Source of the DNA: Mangrovibacterium lignilyticum
GTDB lineage: Bacteria; Bacteroidota; Bacteroidia; Bacteroidales; Prolixibacteraceae
DNA length: 64,000 nt
Reading direction: 5' to 3'
Assembly (NCBI RefSeq): GCF_010882175.1
Contig: NZ_WKLH01000001.1
Location: 496,001-560,000 of the forward strand
Shown here: piece by piece, positions 8,286 to 17,307 of the stretch
Numbering within the stretch: the stretch's first letter is position 1
How the letters are laid out: each line of letters opens with the position of its first letter
Translations under genes and position numbers: made by a program
Notes under the pieces: generated by a model
Told to the model about the DNA's origin: nothing
The model's input: the letters and a program-made list of their open reading frames with translations, nothing else
The model's database searches: none

Positions 8286-9113
8286 TTACAGCAAGTCCAA
8301 TTCTTTTAGTATCCGAAGCGTTAATGGATAAGCAGGCAAAGGCATGCTACCATGATCAAACCCATCCATTTCATATAAATGTGATTGTTGGTGCCCGGCA
8401 ACTTTCATCATCCGATACATGTAGGCGTTTTCTTCGTAGCGGCCTAACATTTCCAATTCACGATCGCCGGTGATCAAATACAACGGTGGAGCATCGGGGC
8501 GAACAAAATAGAGCGGGGCATATTCGTCAACAATCGGCTGCGTACCGGGAATACCGCGCTCTGAACGAATTGTGAAGTGAGTAATCGTATGACCACTGAA
8601 AGGCACAAGTGCAGCTATTTTATCCGCATCAACACCAAACGCTTCCAGATAATGTTTGTCCAGCCCCACCATACTAGCCAGGTAACCGCCAGCAGAGTGC
8701 CCTGAAACAACAATACGCTCAGCAGAGCCTCCGTATTCCGCAATATGATGAAATCCCCAGGCAACAGCCGCCGCAGCGTCTTCAATATACTCCGGGCATT
8801 TCACTTTCGGACTCAATCGGTAATTTACGGCAACAACGGCTACACCCTTGTTCTTCCACTCATCAGGAACAAATTTCTCTCCACCGGTGATACCTCCTCC
8901 GTGAAACCAAATAATCGTCGTGAAATCCACCTTATTGGCCGGATAATAGATGTCCAGGTGACAACGATCCTTCATATAGTCCGTTAATTCATCACCCTCC
9001 CTGTAAAGGATGTCATTTTTTGTCTCATACGAAATTGCCTCCTGAGCGGAAAGCGAAAAACTTAGCCCAACAGTAAAGAAAAGAATAGCGATAAAAAGCC
9101 GAGGTGTTCTCAT
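8286..9113 (-). CDS. Secreted alpha/beta hydrolase (BD-FAE/lipase-like esterase)
   Basis: I choose the internal ATG giving MRTPRLFIAILFF, because it starts a clean signal peptide (cut near SLSAQEA); the upstream ATG adds 14 non-signal residues. The mature protein has the oxyanion-hole motif WFHGGGITGGE, the nucleophile elbow VSGHSAGGYLAS and a C-terminal DGFDHGSM that supplies the catalytic His. The acid is probably the Asp in LITGDRELE. At about 275 aa it resembles carboxylesterases of the BD-FAE/kynurenine formamidase group, acting in the periplasm or outside the cell. The substrate is unknown. It is monocistronic on the minus strand. Confidence 0.85.
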   Translation of the reverse strand: MRTPRLFIAILFFTVGLSFSLSAQEAISYETKNDILYREGDELTDYMKDRCHLDIYYPANKVDFTTIIWFHGGGITGGEKFVPDEWKNKGVAVVAVNYRLSPKVKCPEYIEDAAAAVAWGFHHIAEYGGSAERIVVSGHSAGGYLASMVGLDKHYLEAFGVDADKIAALVPFSGHTITHFTIRSERGIPGTQPIVDEYAPLYFVRPDAPPLYLITGDRELEMLGRYEENAYMYRMMKVAGHQQSHLYEMDGFDHGSMPLPAYPLTLRILKELDLL

Positions 9114-9170
9114 GATTGAATTGATTGGTTTGGAGCTGAAAGATAAGGAATCCACGACAAATAATAAACA

Positions 9171-9192
9171 AAAAAGCAGCCAAATAGGCTGC
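9171..9192 (-). terminator. Rho-independent terminator of the ABC exporter gene
   Basis: On the minus strand, GCAGCC-TATTT-GGCTGC is followed by a T-run about 30 bases after the exporter's stop codon. Confidence 0.8.
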
Positions 9193-9222
9193 CTCTCAGG
9201 ATATGTATTTTAAAATATTTTA

Positions 9223-11043
9223 TTAGAAAGTCTGCATACGGTGTAATCTGAAATATTGCCCTTCTGTAGCCAACAATTCATCATGCGTACCCATCTCGAC
9301 AATCTTTCCTTCGTGCATTACACAAATTACATCAGCATTCTTAATGGTCGATAAACGGTGAGCAATGACCAGCGATGTGCGATTTTTCATCAGCTTCTCC
9401 AAAGCATCCTGAACCAAGCGCTCCGATTCGGTGTCCAAAGCAGATGTTGCTTCGTCCAAAATCAAAATCGAAGGGTTTTTCAGAATAGCACGGGCAATAC
9501 TCAGTCGCTGCCTTTGGCCACCAGAGAGCTTACTTCCTCGGTCTCCAATCAACGTATCATAGCCATTTTCAGTCTCGATAATGAAATTATGAGCATTAGC
9601 AACCTTTGCTGCAGCAATGACATCCTCCATGGTTGCGTTCTTAACCCCAAACGCTATATTATTAAAGATGCTGTCATTAAACAGGATGGCCTCCTGGTTA
9701 ACATTCCCCATTAATTCGCGCAAATCATGAATTTTCAAATCCCGAATATCGGTACCATCAATGTTGATGGAGCCTTCAACCACATCGTAGAAACGCGGCA
9801 ACAAATCAACAAAAGTGGTTTTTCCGCTACCCGACTGCCCAACCAAGGCAACTGTCTTTCCTTTAGGAATGACTAAGGAAACATCGGTTAAAACAGGTTT
9901 GCCTTCGTAAGCAAAAGTGACGTTTTTATATTCAATTTGAGATTCGAATTTTTGAATCGTTCTGGCATCATCTTTATCATGAATTGAAATCGGAGCTTTC
10001 AACACCATGTCAATCCGATCCATGGCAGCAAGTCCTTTCTGAATGCTGTACAGAGCCGTAGTAAAGGCTTTCGCCGGGTTGATGATCTGGTAGAAAATCC
10101 CCAGATATGCGATAAATTCCGGGCCAGTCAGTTCGCTGTTATTTCCGATAATCAATGTACCGCCGAACCACACGACAATCACCATTACAATGGTTCCCAA
10201 AAATTCGCTCATCGGGTGCGCCAATTCACGGCGGCTCATCAGGCGGTTCATCGTCAACCGGTATCCCTCCAGTTCCTTCTCAAAATGAGCATCCATTTTC
10301 TTTTCTGCATTGAACGCCTTTATGATCCGCAAACCGCCCAAGGTTTCTTCGATCACCGTCAAAATAGACCCCATTTTGTCCTGTCCTTCGCGCGAAAACT
10401 TTTTCAGCGATTTACCAACCCGCCCGATAATAAATCCGGCAATCGGTAAAACAATAAAAATAAACAGCGTCATCGATGGACTCATAATCAGCATCGAAAT
10501 CAATAACACGATGATGAGCACCGGATTTTTAAGGAACATATCCAACGAGGACATAATCGAATTTTCAACCTCGGATACGTCACCGGTTGCCCGGGCAATG
10601 ATATCGCCTTTGCGTTCGTCAGAGAAAAACTGCATAGACAACCGAAGCACACGGGTATAAATTTGCTGGCGAATATCGCGAACAACACCATTCCGAATAT
10701 GAACAGCTTCCCAAGCCGCCAAATAGGCAAAACCCACCTTTAGCAAGGTTGATGAAATGACAAAAAAGCCGACGAACAATAAAGTATATCCCGAACCATA
10801 CTCGTGCTTAATTAAAGTCACATAGTAGTACAGATTATTCTTAATTGCATCGAGACTAGCTGTCCACTCAACCAATAAATTAACCTCTTCCGAAAGCCCA
10901 AAGATGATTTCAAGAATAGGAATCATCATGGCCATCGAAAACACCGTAAAAACAGCTGACAGCAAGTTGAACAGGAAGTTTAAAATCATCCTGCTTTTAT
11001 AAGGAGGAATAAATCTCCGCAGGACATTCAGAAAATCTTTCAT
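9223..11043 (-). CDS. MsbA-type ABC exporter (fused permease and ATPase)
   Basis: A 606-aa half-transporter that works as a homodimer, most likely flipping lipid A-core, a lipid or a drug across the inner membrane. The transmembrane domain spans about residues 1-330 with six helices. The nucleotide-binding domain follows, with Walker A (GQSGSGKTT), Q-loop region (NVNQEAILF), signature LSGGQRQR, Walker B (ILILDEATSALD) and switch His (IAHRLSTI). The length fits MsbA. It lies 42 bases after purB on the same strand and may be its downstream partner. The substrate cannot be told from sequence. Confidence 0.88.
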   Translation of the reverse strand: MKDFLNVLRRFIPPYKSRMILNFLFNLLSAVFTVFSMAMMIPILEIIFGLSEEVNLLVEWTASLDAIKNNLYYYVTLIKHEYGSGYTLLFVGFFVISSTLLKVGFAYLAAWEAVHIRNGVVRDIRQQIYTRVLRLSMQFFSDERKGDIIARATGDVSEVENSIMSSLDMFLKNPVLIIVLLISMLIMSPSMTLFIFIVLPIAGFIIGRVGKSLKKFSREGQDKMGSILTVIEETLGGLRIIKAFNAEKKMDAHFEKELEGYRLTMNRLMSRRELAHPMSEFLGTIVMVIVVWFGGTLIIGNNSELTGPEFIAYLGIFYQIINPAKAFTTALYSIQKGLAAMDRIDMVLKAPISIHDKDDARTIQKFESQIEYKNVTFAYEGKPVLTDVSLVIPKGKTVALVGQSGSGKTTFVDLLPRFYDVVEGSINIDGTDIRDLKIHDLRELMGNVNQEAILFNDSIFNNIAFGVKNATMEDVIAAAKVANAHNFIIETENGYDTLIGDRGSKLSGGQRQRLSIARAILKNPSILILDEATSALDTESERLVQDALEKLMKNRTSLVIAHRLSTIKNADVICVMHEGKIVEMGTHDELLATEGQYFRLHRMQTF

Positions 11044-11085
11044 GACAGATTTTTTTGTTATTTAAGCTACTTCGCCTGTTCTACC

Positions 11086-12432
11086 TTAAAAAATACCGGT
11101 ATAATTCTGTGGTGTTATCGTTTTTAATTCTGCTTTTAATGTATCATTGATATTCAATGAATCGATAAATTCATGAACGACTTCCTGGTCAATCTTACGA
11201 TTCACACGCGTTAAATCGCGCAGAGCTTCATAGGGATTCGGATAGCCTTCGCGACGAAGAATCGTTTGAATTGCCTCAGCAACAACCGGCCAGTTATCTT
11301 CAAGATCAGCTTCGATAGCAGCCTTATTCAGCAACAATTTATCCAAACCGCGCATGGTTGAGCTCACTGCAATTAGTGTGTGTGCCAATGGCATACCGAT
11401 GGTACGCAAAACCGTAGAATCGGTCAGGTCGCGTTGCAGACGAGAAACCGGCAACTTGGCAGACAGGTGTTCAAAAATAGCATTGGCCATTCCCAGGTTC
11501 CCTTCCGAATTCTCGAAATCGATTGGGTTTACTTTATGAGGCATGGCAGATGAACCAACTTCTCCGGCTTTAATTTTTTGCTTGAAATACTCCATTGAGA
11601 CATAAGTCCACATGTCCCGGTCCAAATCAAGAATGATTGTATTCACGCGCTTCAACGCATCAAAAATAGCAGCATGATTATCGTAATTGGCAATTTGCGT
11701 TGTGTACTGTGCACGTTCCAATCCCAAGTAGTTTTTCAGGAAATGGTTACCGAAAGCTTTCCAGCTAATTTCCGGATAGGCAATATTGTGCGCATTGAAA
11801 TTTCCGGTTGCACCACCAAATTTGGCGTCGCAGTTGATGCCGCGCAATTGCTCCAATTGTTTTTTTATACGCTCTGAAAAGACACGAATTTCTTTGCCCA
11901 AATTAGTTGGCGATGCTGGTTGACCATGCGTTTTTGCAAGCATCGGAATATTTTTCCATTCTTCCGCCAATTCGTCCAGTTTGTCAACCAAATCGTTAAC
12001 AGCCGGGAAATATTCGAAATCCAGTGCGTCATGAATCGACTTCGGCACGGCAGTATTGTTAATGTCCTGCGATGTCAATCCAAAGTGAATAAACTCTTTG
12101 TATTGTTTGATGTCCAGCTTATCAAATTCTTCCTTCAGGAAATATTCCACTGCTTTAACATCGTGGTTCGTCACTTTCTCGATATCCTTAATCCGTTGTG
12201 CATCTTCGACAGAAAACACGTCAATTATTTGCCGAAGCTTTGGAAACAAATCCTTATTGAAGTCGGCCAACTGAGGCAGTGGCAACTCACACAAAGCAAT
12301 AAAATATTCAACCTCAACAAACACCCGATATTTTATGAGTGCATATTCAGAGAAATAATTTTCAAGGTTACTGACTTTCGACCGGTAACGGCCATCTATA
12401 GGGGTAATTGCAGTTAATAAATTCAATTCCAT
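11086..12432 (-). CDS. purB: Adenylosuccinate lyase
   Basis: Catalyses two steps of purine synthesis: SAICAR to AICAR, and adenylosuccinate to AMP. I start at the ATG giving MELNLLTAITPIDGRYR, which matches the typical PurB N-terminus; an upstream in-frame ATG adds an unlikely 11 residues. The superfamily signature SSAMPHKVNPIDFENSEG is present near residue 290, with the catalytic Ser in its flexible loop. The catalytic His lies in the TSQDINN/KTHGQPAS region. At about 448 aa it is the E. coli-like long form. Confidence 0.95.
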   Translation of the reverse strand: MELNLLTAITPIDGRYRSKVSNLENYFSEYALIKYRVFVEVEYFIALCELPLPQLADFNKDLFPKLRQIIDVFSVEDAQRIKDIEKVTNHDVKAVEYFLKEEFDKLDIKQYKEFIHFGLTSQDINNTAVPKSIHDALDFEYFPAVNDLVDKLDELAEEWKNIPMLAKTHGQPASPTNLGKEIRVFSERIKKQLEQLRGINCDAKFGGATGNFNAHNIAYPEISWKAFGNHFLKNYLGLERAQYTTQIANYDNHAAIFDALKRVNTIILDLDRDMWTYVSMEYFKQKIKAGEVGSSAMPHKVNPIDFENSEGNLGMANAIFEHLSAKLPVSRLQRDLTDSTVLRTIGMPLAHTLIAVSSTMRGLDKLLLNKAAIEADLEDNWPVVAEAIQTILRREGYPNPYEALRDLTRVNRKIDQEVVHEFIDSLNINDTLKAELKTITPQNYTGIF

Positions 12433-12659
12433 GATTTTAATTTTTCGAGGGGCTAAAGTTAGCAATTATTTAGTTTTTACCTCAGCCTTAATTGATCGCC
12501 TGACAGTCTCGCTTTTATTGCCGCTCGATTAATGCTTGCCGGAAAACATCCAGTACCGTATTAAAGACAAAAGATTGTTTTCATAAGAAATATTAATAGC
12601 GTCCGCTTTTTATTTTGTATCTTGTAAAAACGCTTCAAAATCAATAACCACGTTTCAAT

Positions 12660-13193
12660 ATGTTCAGAAAATTTGCGTATTCAATATCCATTTTAATACT
12701 GTTGTTCTCTTGCTCCGAAAAACCGACAATCGACACGCGCACGGTTTCTTCGGTGGACCTTAACAAGTATATGGGAACCTGGTATGAAATCGCCCGGTTT
12801 CAACATTCGTTTGAAAAAGATCTAGTCGGTGTAACAGCTAATTACAAACTACGTGACGATGGAAAAATAAGAGTTCTCAATTCTGGGTGGAAAGGTACTT
12901 TTGAGGGAGAATTCGATGCCGCCAGAGGGGTCGCCAAAATTCCCGATCCTGCAGAACCCGGAAAACTCAAAGTTTCCTTTTTCCTGTTTTTCTATTCTGA
13001 TTATTACATTCTGGAATTGGACACCACCAATTATGAATATGCTCTGATCGGCAGCTCAACCCCTGACTATTTATGGATTTTGGGGAACAGCCCGCAAATG
13101 GATCCTGCTATTTACAAAATGCTTGTTGACAAAGCCGCAGAGCGTGGATACGATGTGAGTAAACTCTATAAAGTTCCTCAACCCCAATTGTAA
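12660..13193 (+). CDS. Bacterial lipocalin (Blc-like lipoprotein)
   Basis: A 177-aa outer-membrane lipoprotein with signal peptide and lipobox (SILILLFSCSEK, Cys about residue 19). The mature part is a lipocalin barrel. It has the GxW motif in NKYMGTWYEIARFQ, the middle GKIRVLNSGWKGTFEG segment, and the C-terminal ILGNSPQMD conserved in Blc proteins. These barrels bind fatty acids or lysophospholipids and are linked to membrane stress in other bacteria. It is followed 75 bases later by the NfeD gene, so co-transcription is possible. Confidence 0.92.
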   Translation: MFRKFAYSISILILLFSCSEKPTIDTRTVSSVDLNKYMGTWYEIARFQHSFEKDLVGVTANYKLRDDGKIRVLNSGWKGTFEGEFDAARGVAKIPDPAEPGKLKVSFFLFFYSDYYILELDTTNYEYALIGSSTPDYLWILGNSPQMDPAIYKMLVDKAAERGYDVSKLYKVPQPQL

Positions 13194-13268
13194 CAATATC
13201 TTTTATTCCCGGTGAATTTCAATATTCAAAAAAGATTAACTTTGGATAAATCACCAACGAAAAAAACT

Positions 13269-14675
13269 ATGAAATCGGCGCTTCTTTTTGCAATTATTGT
13301 ATGCTGTTCTTTTACCTCTTTTGTTCTTGCTCAAAATGAACCTGCCCAACAGGGTAAGAAACTGATTTATAAACTGAACATCAAAAACAACATCATGCCA
13401 AGAACCTGGCGTGATACCCAACATGCATTCGAGGAAGCTGACAGCTTAAAGGCCGATTTAATCCTGATTCATATGAATACCTACGGAGGAACGGTACTCG
13501 ATGCCGACTCTATCCGCACAAAGATTCTCAACAGCTCCATTCCTGTTTATGTTTTTATCGACAACAATGCAGCCAGTGCCGGTGCCTTGATTTCCATTGC
13601 CTGCGATAGTATTTACATGCGCCGCGGTGCCAATATCGGGGCCGCCACTGTCGTAAATCAAACCGGGGAGAAGATGCCCGACAAATATCAGTCGTACATG
13701 CGGTCGATTATGCGCTCAACGGCCGAGTCGCACGGCGGCGATACGATCATTAGCGGGCAGGACACAACGTTCCATTGGTTTCGCGACCCGACAATTGCTG
13801 AAGCGATGGTCGATGAACGGATTTATATTCCGGGTGTTATTGATACCGGGAAAGTACTCACCTTCACACCGAGCGAAGCCATGAAACACGGTTTCTGCGA
13901 AGGGATCGCTGAAAACGTACCGGAAGTGTTGAAGCAGATTGGAATTGAGAACTACGAAATTGTGGAATACACTCCTACTTTCATTGAAAAAATCATTGGC
14001 TTTTTAGTAAACCCTATCGTATCGGGAATTCTGATTATGGTCATACTGGGTGGGATTTATTTCGAAATGCAGACACCAGGGGTCGGCTTTCCACTGGTCA
14101 TCGCGATCATTGCAGCATTCGGGTACTTTGCACCGCTATATCTCGAAGGTCTTGCCGCCAATTGGGAAATCCTGCTCTTTATTGTCGGCCTGATTTTAAT
14201 TGCGGTCGAAATATTTGTCATCCCGGGATTCGGTATTGCAGGGATTCTGGGTATTCTCTTTGCCTTTACAGGCCTCGTTTTAAGTCTGATTGAAAATGTT
14301 GTTTTCGATTTTGGCGGAGTACATCCAGAAAAAATCATGACTGCATTGACGACAGTATTAGTGGCACTTTTTTCAAGTTTTATTCTCAGTCTAATCCTCA
14401 GTAAGAAAGTCTTTACGGCCGATAGAGGTGCATTCCGAAATCTTTCTTTACACTCAACCCAGGAAAAAGAATACGGTTTTGTAGGCATTGATCAAAACAT
14501 TAAAAAACTCGAGGGTAAAACAGGCGTTGCGTATACGGTTCTTCGTCCTTCCGGTAAAGTACAAATTGAAGGACGGATTTATGATGCCGTTGCAAATTTG
14601 GGCATGATTGACCGTGGCGAACCAATTATAGTTGTTAAAGATGAAGCAGCCCAATTGTATGTTGAAAAAGCCTAA
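13269..14675 (+). CDS. NfeD-family membrane serine protease (ClpP-class, full length)
   Basis: I start at the ATG giving MKSALLFAIIVCCSF, a signal peptide ending FVLAQ. The periplasmic ClpP-like domain spans about residues 35-230. The catalytic Ser is in NNAASAGALIS, and a Lys is in the PDKYQSYMRS segment, matching the Ser-Lys dyad of long NfeD proteins. Four to five membrane helices follow (about 255-385), and then a C-terminal OB-fold NfeD domain (GKTGVAYTVLRPSGKVQIEG) ends the 468-aa protein. The family is associated with stomatin/SPFH proteins and membrane microdomains. No stomatin gene is adjacent here. Confidence 0.9.
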   Translation: MKSALLFAIIVCCSFTSFVLAQNEPAQQGKKLIYKLNIKNNIMPRTWRDTQHAFEEADSLKADLILIHMNTYGGTVLDADSIRTKILNSSIPVYVFIDNNAASAGALISIACDSIYMRRGANIGAATVVNQTGEKMPDKYQSYMRSIMRSTAESHGGDTIISGQDTTFHWFRDPTIAEAMVDERIYIPGVIDTGKVLTFTPSEAMKHGFCEGIAENVPEVLKQIGIENYEIVEYTPTFIEKIIGFLVNPIVSGILIMVILGGIYFEMQTPGVGFPLVIAIIAAFGYFAPLYLEGLAANWEILLFIVGLILIAVEIFVIPGFGIAGILGILFAFTGLVLSLIENVVFDFGGVHPEKIMTALTTVLVALFSSFILSLILSKKVFTADRGAFRNLSLHSTQEKEYGFVGIDQNIKKLEGKTGVAYTVLRPSGKVQIEGRIYDAVANLGMIDRGEPIIVVKDEAAQLYVEKA

Positions 14676-14762
14676 GCCACACTTCGCCGTTTTGTGTAGA
14701 AATCACAATTAGTATGTATTTGCAATACACTTTCATGTTGTTTTGACGATTCCGGTCGTCTA

Positions 14763-14863
14763 AAATCCCTACTTGTGGGGATTTCAAAGATTCGGTGGTC
14801 TTCTCAATTTTACATCGTTGAAATTTGGTATATCGGAAACCACCTCAACGACACCGAATCTTT
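14763..14863 (+). promoter_or_regulatory. Hairpin-rich leader of the iron-uptake operon, with a perfect 12-bp inverted repeat
   Basis: AAAGATTCGGTG (14786-14797) and CACCGAATCTTT (14852-14863) form a perfect inverted repeat around 54 bases, and the right arm ends 14 bases before the receptor ATG. Inside, AACCACC can pair with the GGTGGT that overlaps the left arm, so two mutually exclusive stems are possible. Just upstream, AAATCCC-x8-GGGATTT makes another perfect 7-bp hairpin. Possible readings are an RNA switch, an operator, or short invertible arms; the sequence alone does not decide. Confidence 0.55.
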
Positions 14864-14877
14864 AATTTAAAAATTAC

Positions 14878-17226
14878 ATGAAAAGAATAAGCTACATGGC
14901 AGCAGTTCAAATTCTGCTGGCCTTATTTCTACAAGTCAATTTATTTGCCCAAAAATCAGGAACAGTAAAAGGGAAAGTCATCACTTCAGACGATGAAAAT
15001 GCGGCTTTTGTTAATGTTTTCATTCCGGGAACAACCTTCGGAACGACCACCGACAACAATGGTATTTTTACTCTTCGGGGCATCCCTTCCGGAGAACATG
15101 AAGTTTCGCTTTCACTTATCGGTCTCGAAACTAAAACAGTTGAGTTGACAGTTAGAGAGAATCAAGTGACAGATGCCGGGACAATCGTATTAGCTGAAAA
15201 ATTAAGTGTTCTGGAGGAAGCAGTCGTAGTTGCCAGCCGCTTGAACCAATTTGCTGCTAAAACCACTGAATATGTTGCAGGTATTCCTCTGAAGAACATC
15301 GACAACCCACAATCCTATTCATCAATTACCGGAGCCCTGATGGAGGAACAAATGGTCACAGACCTGACAGATGCAATGAAAAGCATAACCGGAGGCGGTG
15401 GCTACGTGAAATCCAACGAAGGAAACATTAGTGTTTACCTGCGTGGATTTCGCTCTGATGCCTATGTAAAAGACGGTATGTTATCTTTTGTTCGCGTGCC
15501 TGTTGATCCACAAAACGTAGCGCGAATGGAAATCATTAAAGGGCCGTCAGCTGTTATGTACGGCTCGGCAAACAACAACGTCTCATCGTACGGAGGTGTG
15601 CTGAACCGTGTTAGTAAAAAACCGATGGAGCACAAAAGCATGGACCTGTCTTATTCAACTGCAAGCTGGGAGCTAAACCGCTTAACAGCCGATATCAATT
15701 CACCACTGGATGAAGATGGCAAAGCCTTGTTCCGCGTTAACGGAGCCTACCATTCAGAAAACAGCTTTAAAGATGCCGGTCTTCAGCGGGACTTCCTTTT
15801 TGCCCCTTCGTTGACCTACCAACTGACCGACAAACTGAAAGTAAGTTTACTCACCGAGTTCTTTCACACAAAACGTACTTTAACCTTTGCCAACGGCGTT
15901 GCCAATACTGTAACTGCTGAAACATGGAACGAATTGGACTGGGATTATAAAAAGTCATACTGGTCAAACAACATGGCTGGCAAAATGAGTTCCAAAACCG
16001 TCAATGGTATGATTGAATACCAAATATCGCCACGAATTAAATCAACCACAGCGCTATCGACTGCTGAAATTGATGTTGAAGCCAACTTCCTGCGTCTCTA
16101 TTTCACAAGCGACACAACCGTGCAACCATGGGTCCTACAGTATATGCCGCGCACAGCTGGATCGGTTCATGCGAAACAAGAAATCAGTGGAGATTTCGAT
16201 CTGGGAAAACTCAATAACAAATTTTTGGCAGGTGCCAGCTATGTTCGGGTTTACGATCGATACCAACGAAACACCGGAACATGGGTTCGTTACGACATAG
16301 TTGATATGACCACCGGAGCAAGTCCAGCTTACTCGTTGGATGCGCACCAGCAACTGGCAGACGCGGCGGGCATTACAGCAACTCGCACGTCATACGATAC
16401 TTATTCAGCATACCTGTCTGACGCAATCAGTTTTAACGACTACATCACTGTTTTGGGCGGTATTCGTTACGACCGCAACCAATTGGACAATACCGTTACG
16501 AATGGTATTGAAGGAACAAAAGGATACGATCTGAATGCGTTTTCTTACAAAGCCGGGCTAGTGGTGTCACCGGTAAAAGACCAGGTGTCTGTTTTCGGAA
16601 ACTATATGAATGGCTACAACCTGGTGTCTCCGGGGGCCGACAACACCGGCGAACAATTGGATTGGGATCCGGAATATGCTCAGCAATGGGAAGTTGGAAC
16701 GAAAATCGACTTGTTTGAGAAGAAATTGATGAGCACCATCAGTTACTACCACATCGAAATTGAAAACCAGGTGATTGTTTCCAATGGCGAACAATACCAA
16801 AATGGCACTAACACAACCAGCAAGGGAGTCGAAGTTGAATTGATTGCCAACCCGGTTCCCGGCCTGAACTTTGTCAGCGGTTTCACGCACAACAAAGCCT
16901 ACTACAACGACACACCCGAATACCGAATGACTTATTCTCCGGAGAACCTGTTCAACTTTTGGGGAAGTTACCGGGTAATGAAAGGCGGACTGAAAGGTCT
17001 GGGCGCAGGACTTGGCCTGAATTATGCCAGCGAGACATTCGTAAACACAACCAACACATTCGGTTCCGAAGCCTACACGGTAGCAGATGCAACGGTATTT
17101 TACGATTTACCCAAAATACGCTTTAGCCTGAAAGTAGATAACCTGACAGACAAACAATACTACAACCCATACGGGCAAGCACAAAAGCCCCGCAACGTTA
17201 AAATTGGTATCAGCTACCAATTGTAA
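14878..17226 (+). CDS. TonB-dependent siderophore-type outer-membrane receptor
   Basis: This 782-aa receptor would import a ferric siderophore across the outer membrane using TonB energy. A signal peptide (ending NLFAQK) is followed by a CarboxypepD_reg-like domain at about 28-108 (GKVITSDDENAAFVNVFIPG). The plug (LRGFRSDAYVKDG, IIKGPSAVMYG) comes next, then a 22-strand barrel ending in an aromatic C-terminus (NVKIGISYQL) after DNLTDKQYYNPYG. The plug and barrel motifs are those of the siderophore receptor class. It heads a three-gene set with a siderophore-type esterase and a PepSY protein, which supports an iron role. The native ligand is unknown. Confidence 0.88.
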   Translation: MKRISYMAAVQILLALFLQVNLFAQKSGTVKGKVITSDDENAAFVNVFIPGTTFGTTTDNNGIFTLRGIPSGEHEVSLSLIGLETKTVELTVRENQVTDAGTIVLAEKLSVLEEAVVVASRLNQFAAKTTEYVAGIPLKNIDNPQSYSSITGALMEEQMVTDLTDAMKSITGGGGYVKSNEGNISVYLRGFRSDAYVKDGMLSFVRVPVDPQNVARMEIIKGPSAVMYGSANNNVSSYGGVLNRVSKKPMEHKSMDLSYSTASWELNRLTADINSPLDEDGKALFRVNGAYHSENSFKDAGLQRDFLFAPSLTYQLTDKLKVSLLTEFFHTKRTLTFANGVANTVTAETWNELDWDYKKSYWSNNMAGKMSSKTVNGMIEYQISPRIKSTTALSTAEIDVEANFLRLYFTSDTTVQPWVLQYMPRTAGSVHAKQEISGDFDLGKLNNKFLAGASYVRVYDRYQRNTGTWVRYDIVDMTTGASPAYSLDAHQQLADAAGITATRTSYDTYSAYLSDAISFNDYITVLGGIRYDRNQLDNTVTNGIEGTKGYDLNAFSYKAGLVVSPVKDQVSVFGNYMNGYNLVSPGADNTGEQLDWDPEYAQQWEVGTKIDLFEKKLMSTISYYHIEIENQVIVSNGEQYQNGTNTTSKGVEVELIANPVPGLNFVSGFTHNKAYYNDTPEYRMTYSPENLFNFWGSYRVMKGGLKGLGAGLGLNYASETFVNTTNTFGSEAYTVADATVFYDLPKIRFSLKVDNLTDKQYYNPYGQAQKPRNVKIGISYQL

Positions 17227-17249
17227 TACGATAGATAGATTCGATTAAC

Positions 17250-17290
17250 AGGATGGTTCGGGCAGCTTCGGCTGCTCTTATCATCCTTTT
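17250..17290 (+). terminator. Terminator-like hairpin with UUCG loop between receptor and esterase genes
   Basis: The outer arms AGGATG/CATCCT enclose a perfect GCAGC-TTCG-GCTGC hairpin followed by TTTT. It lies in the 80-base gap inside the presumed operon, so it probably attenuates read-through from the receptor gene or protects the 3' end of its mRNA. Confidence 0.65.
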
Positions 17291-17307
17291 ATCACAAACA
17301 AAATGTT

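Noticed and set aside
14763-14784. AAATCCC...GGGATTT hairpin as the terminator of the NfeD gene
   Set aside because: It is followed by CAAAGA rather than a T-run and lies about 90 bases after the stop codon, so I list it as part of the leader instead.
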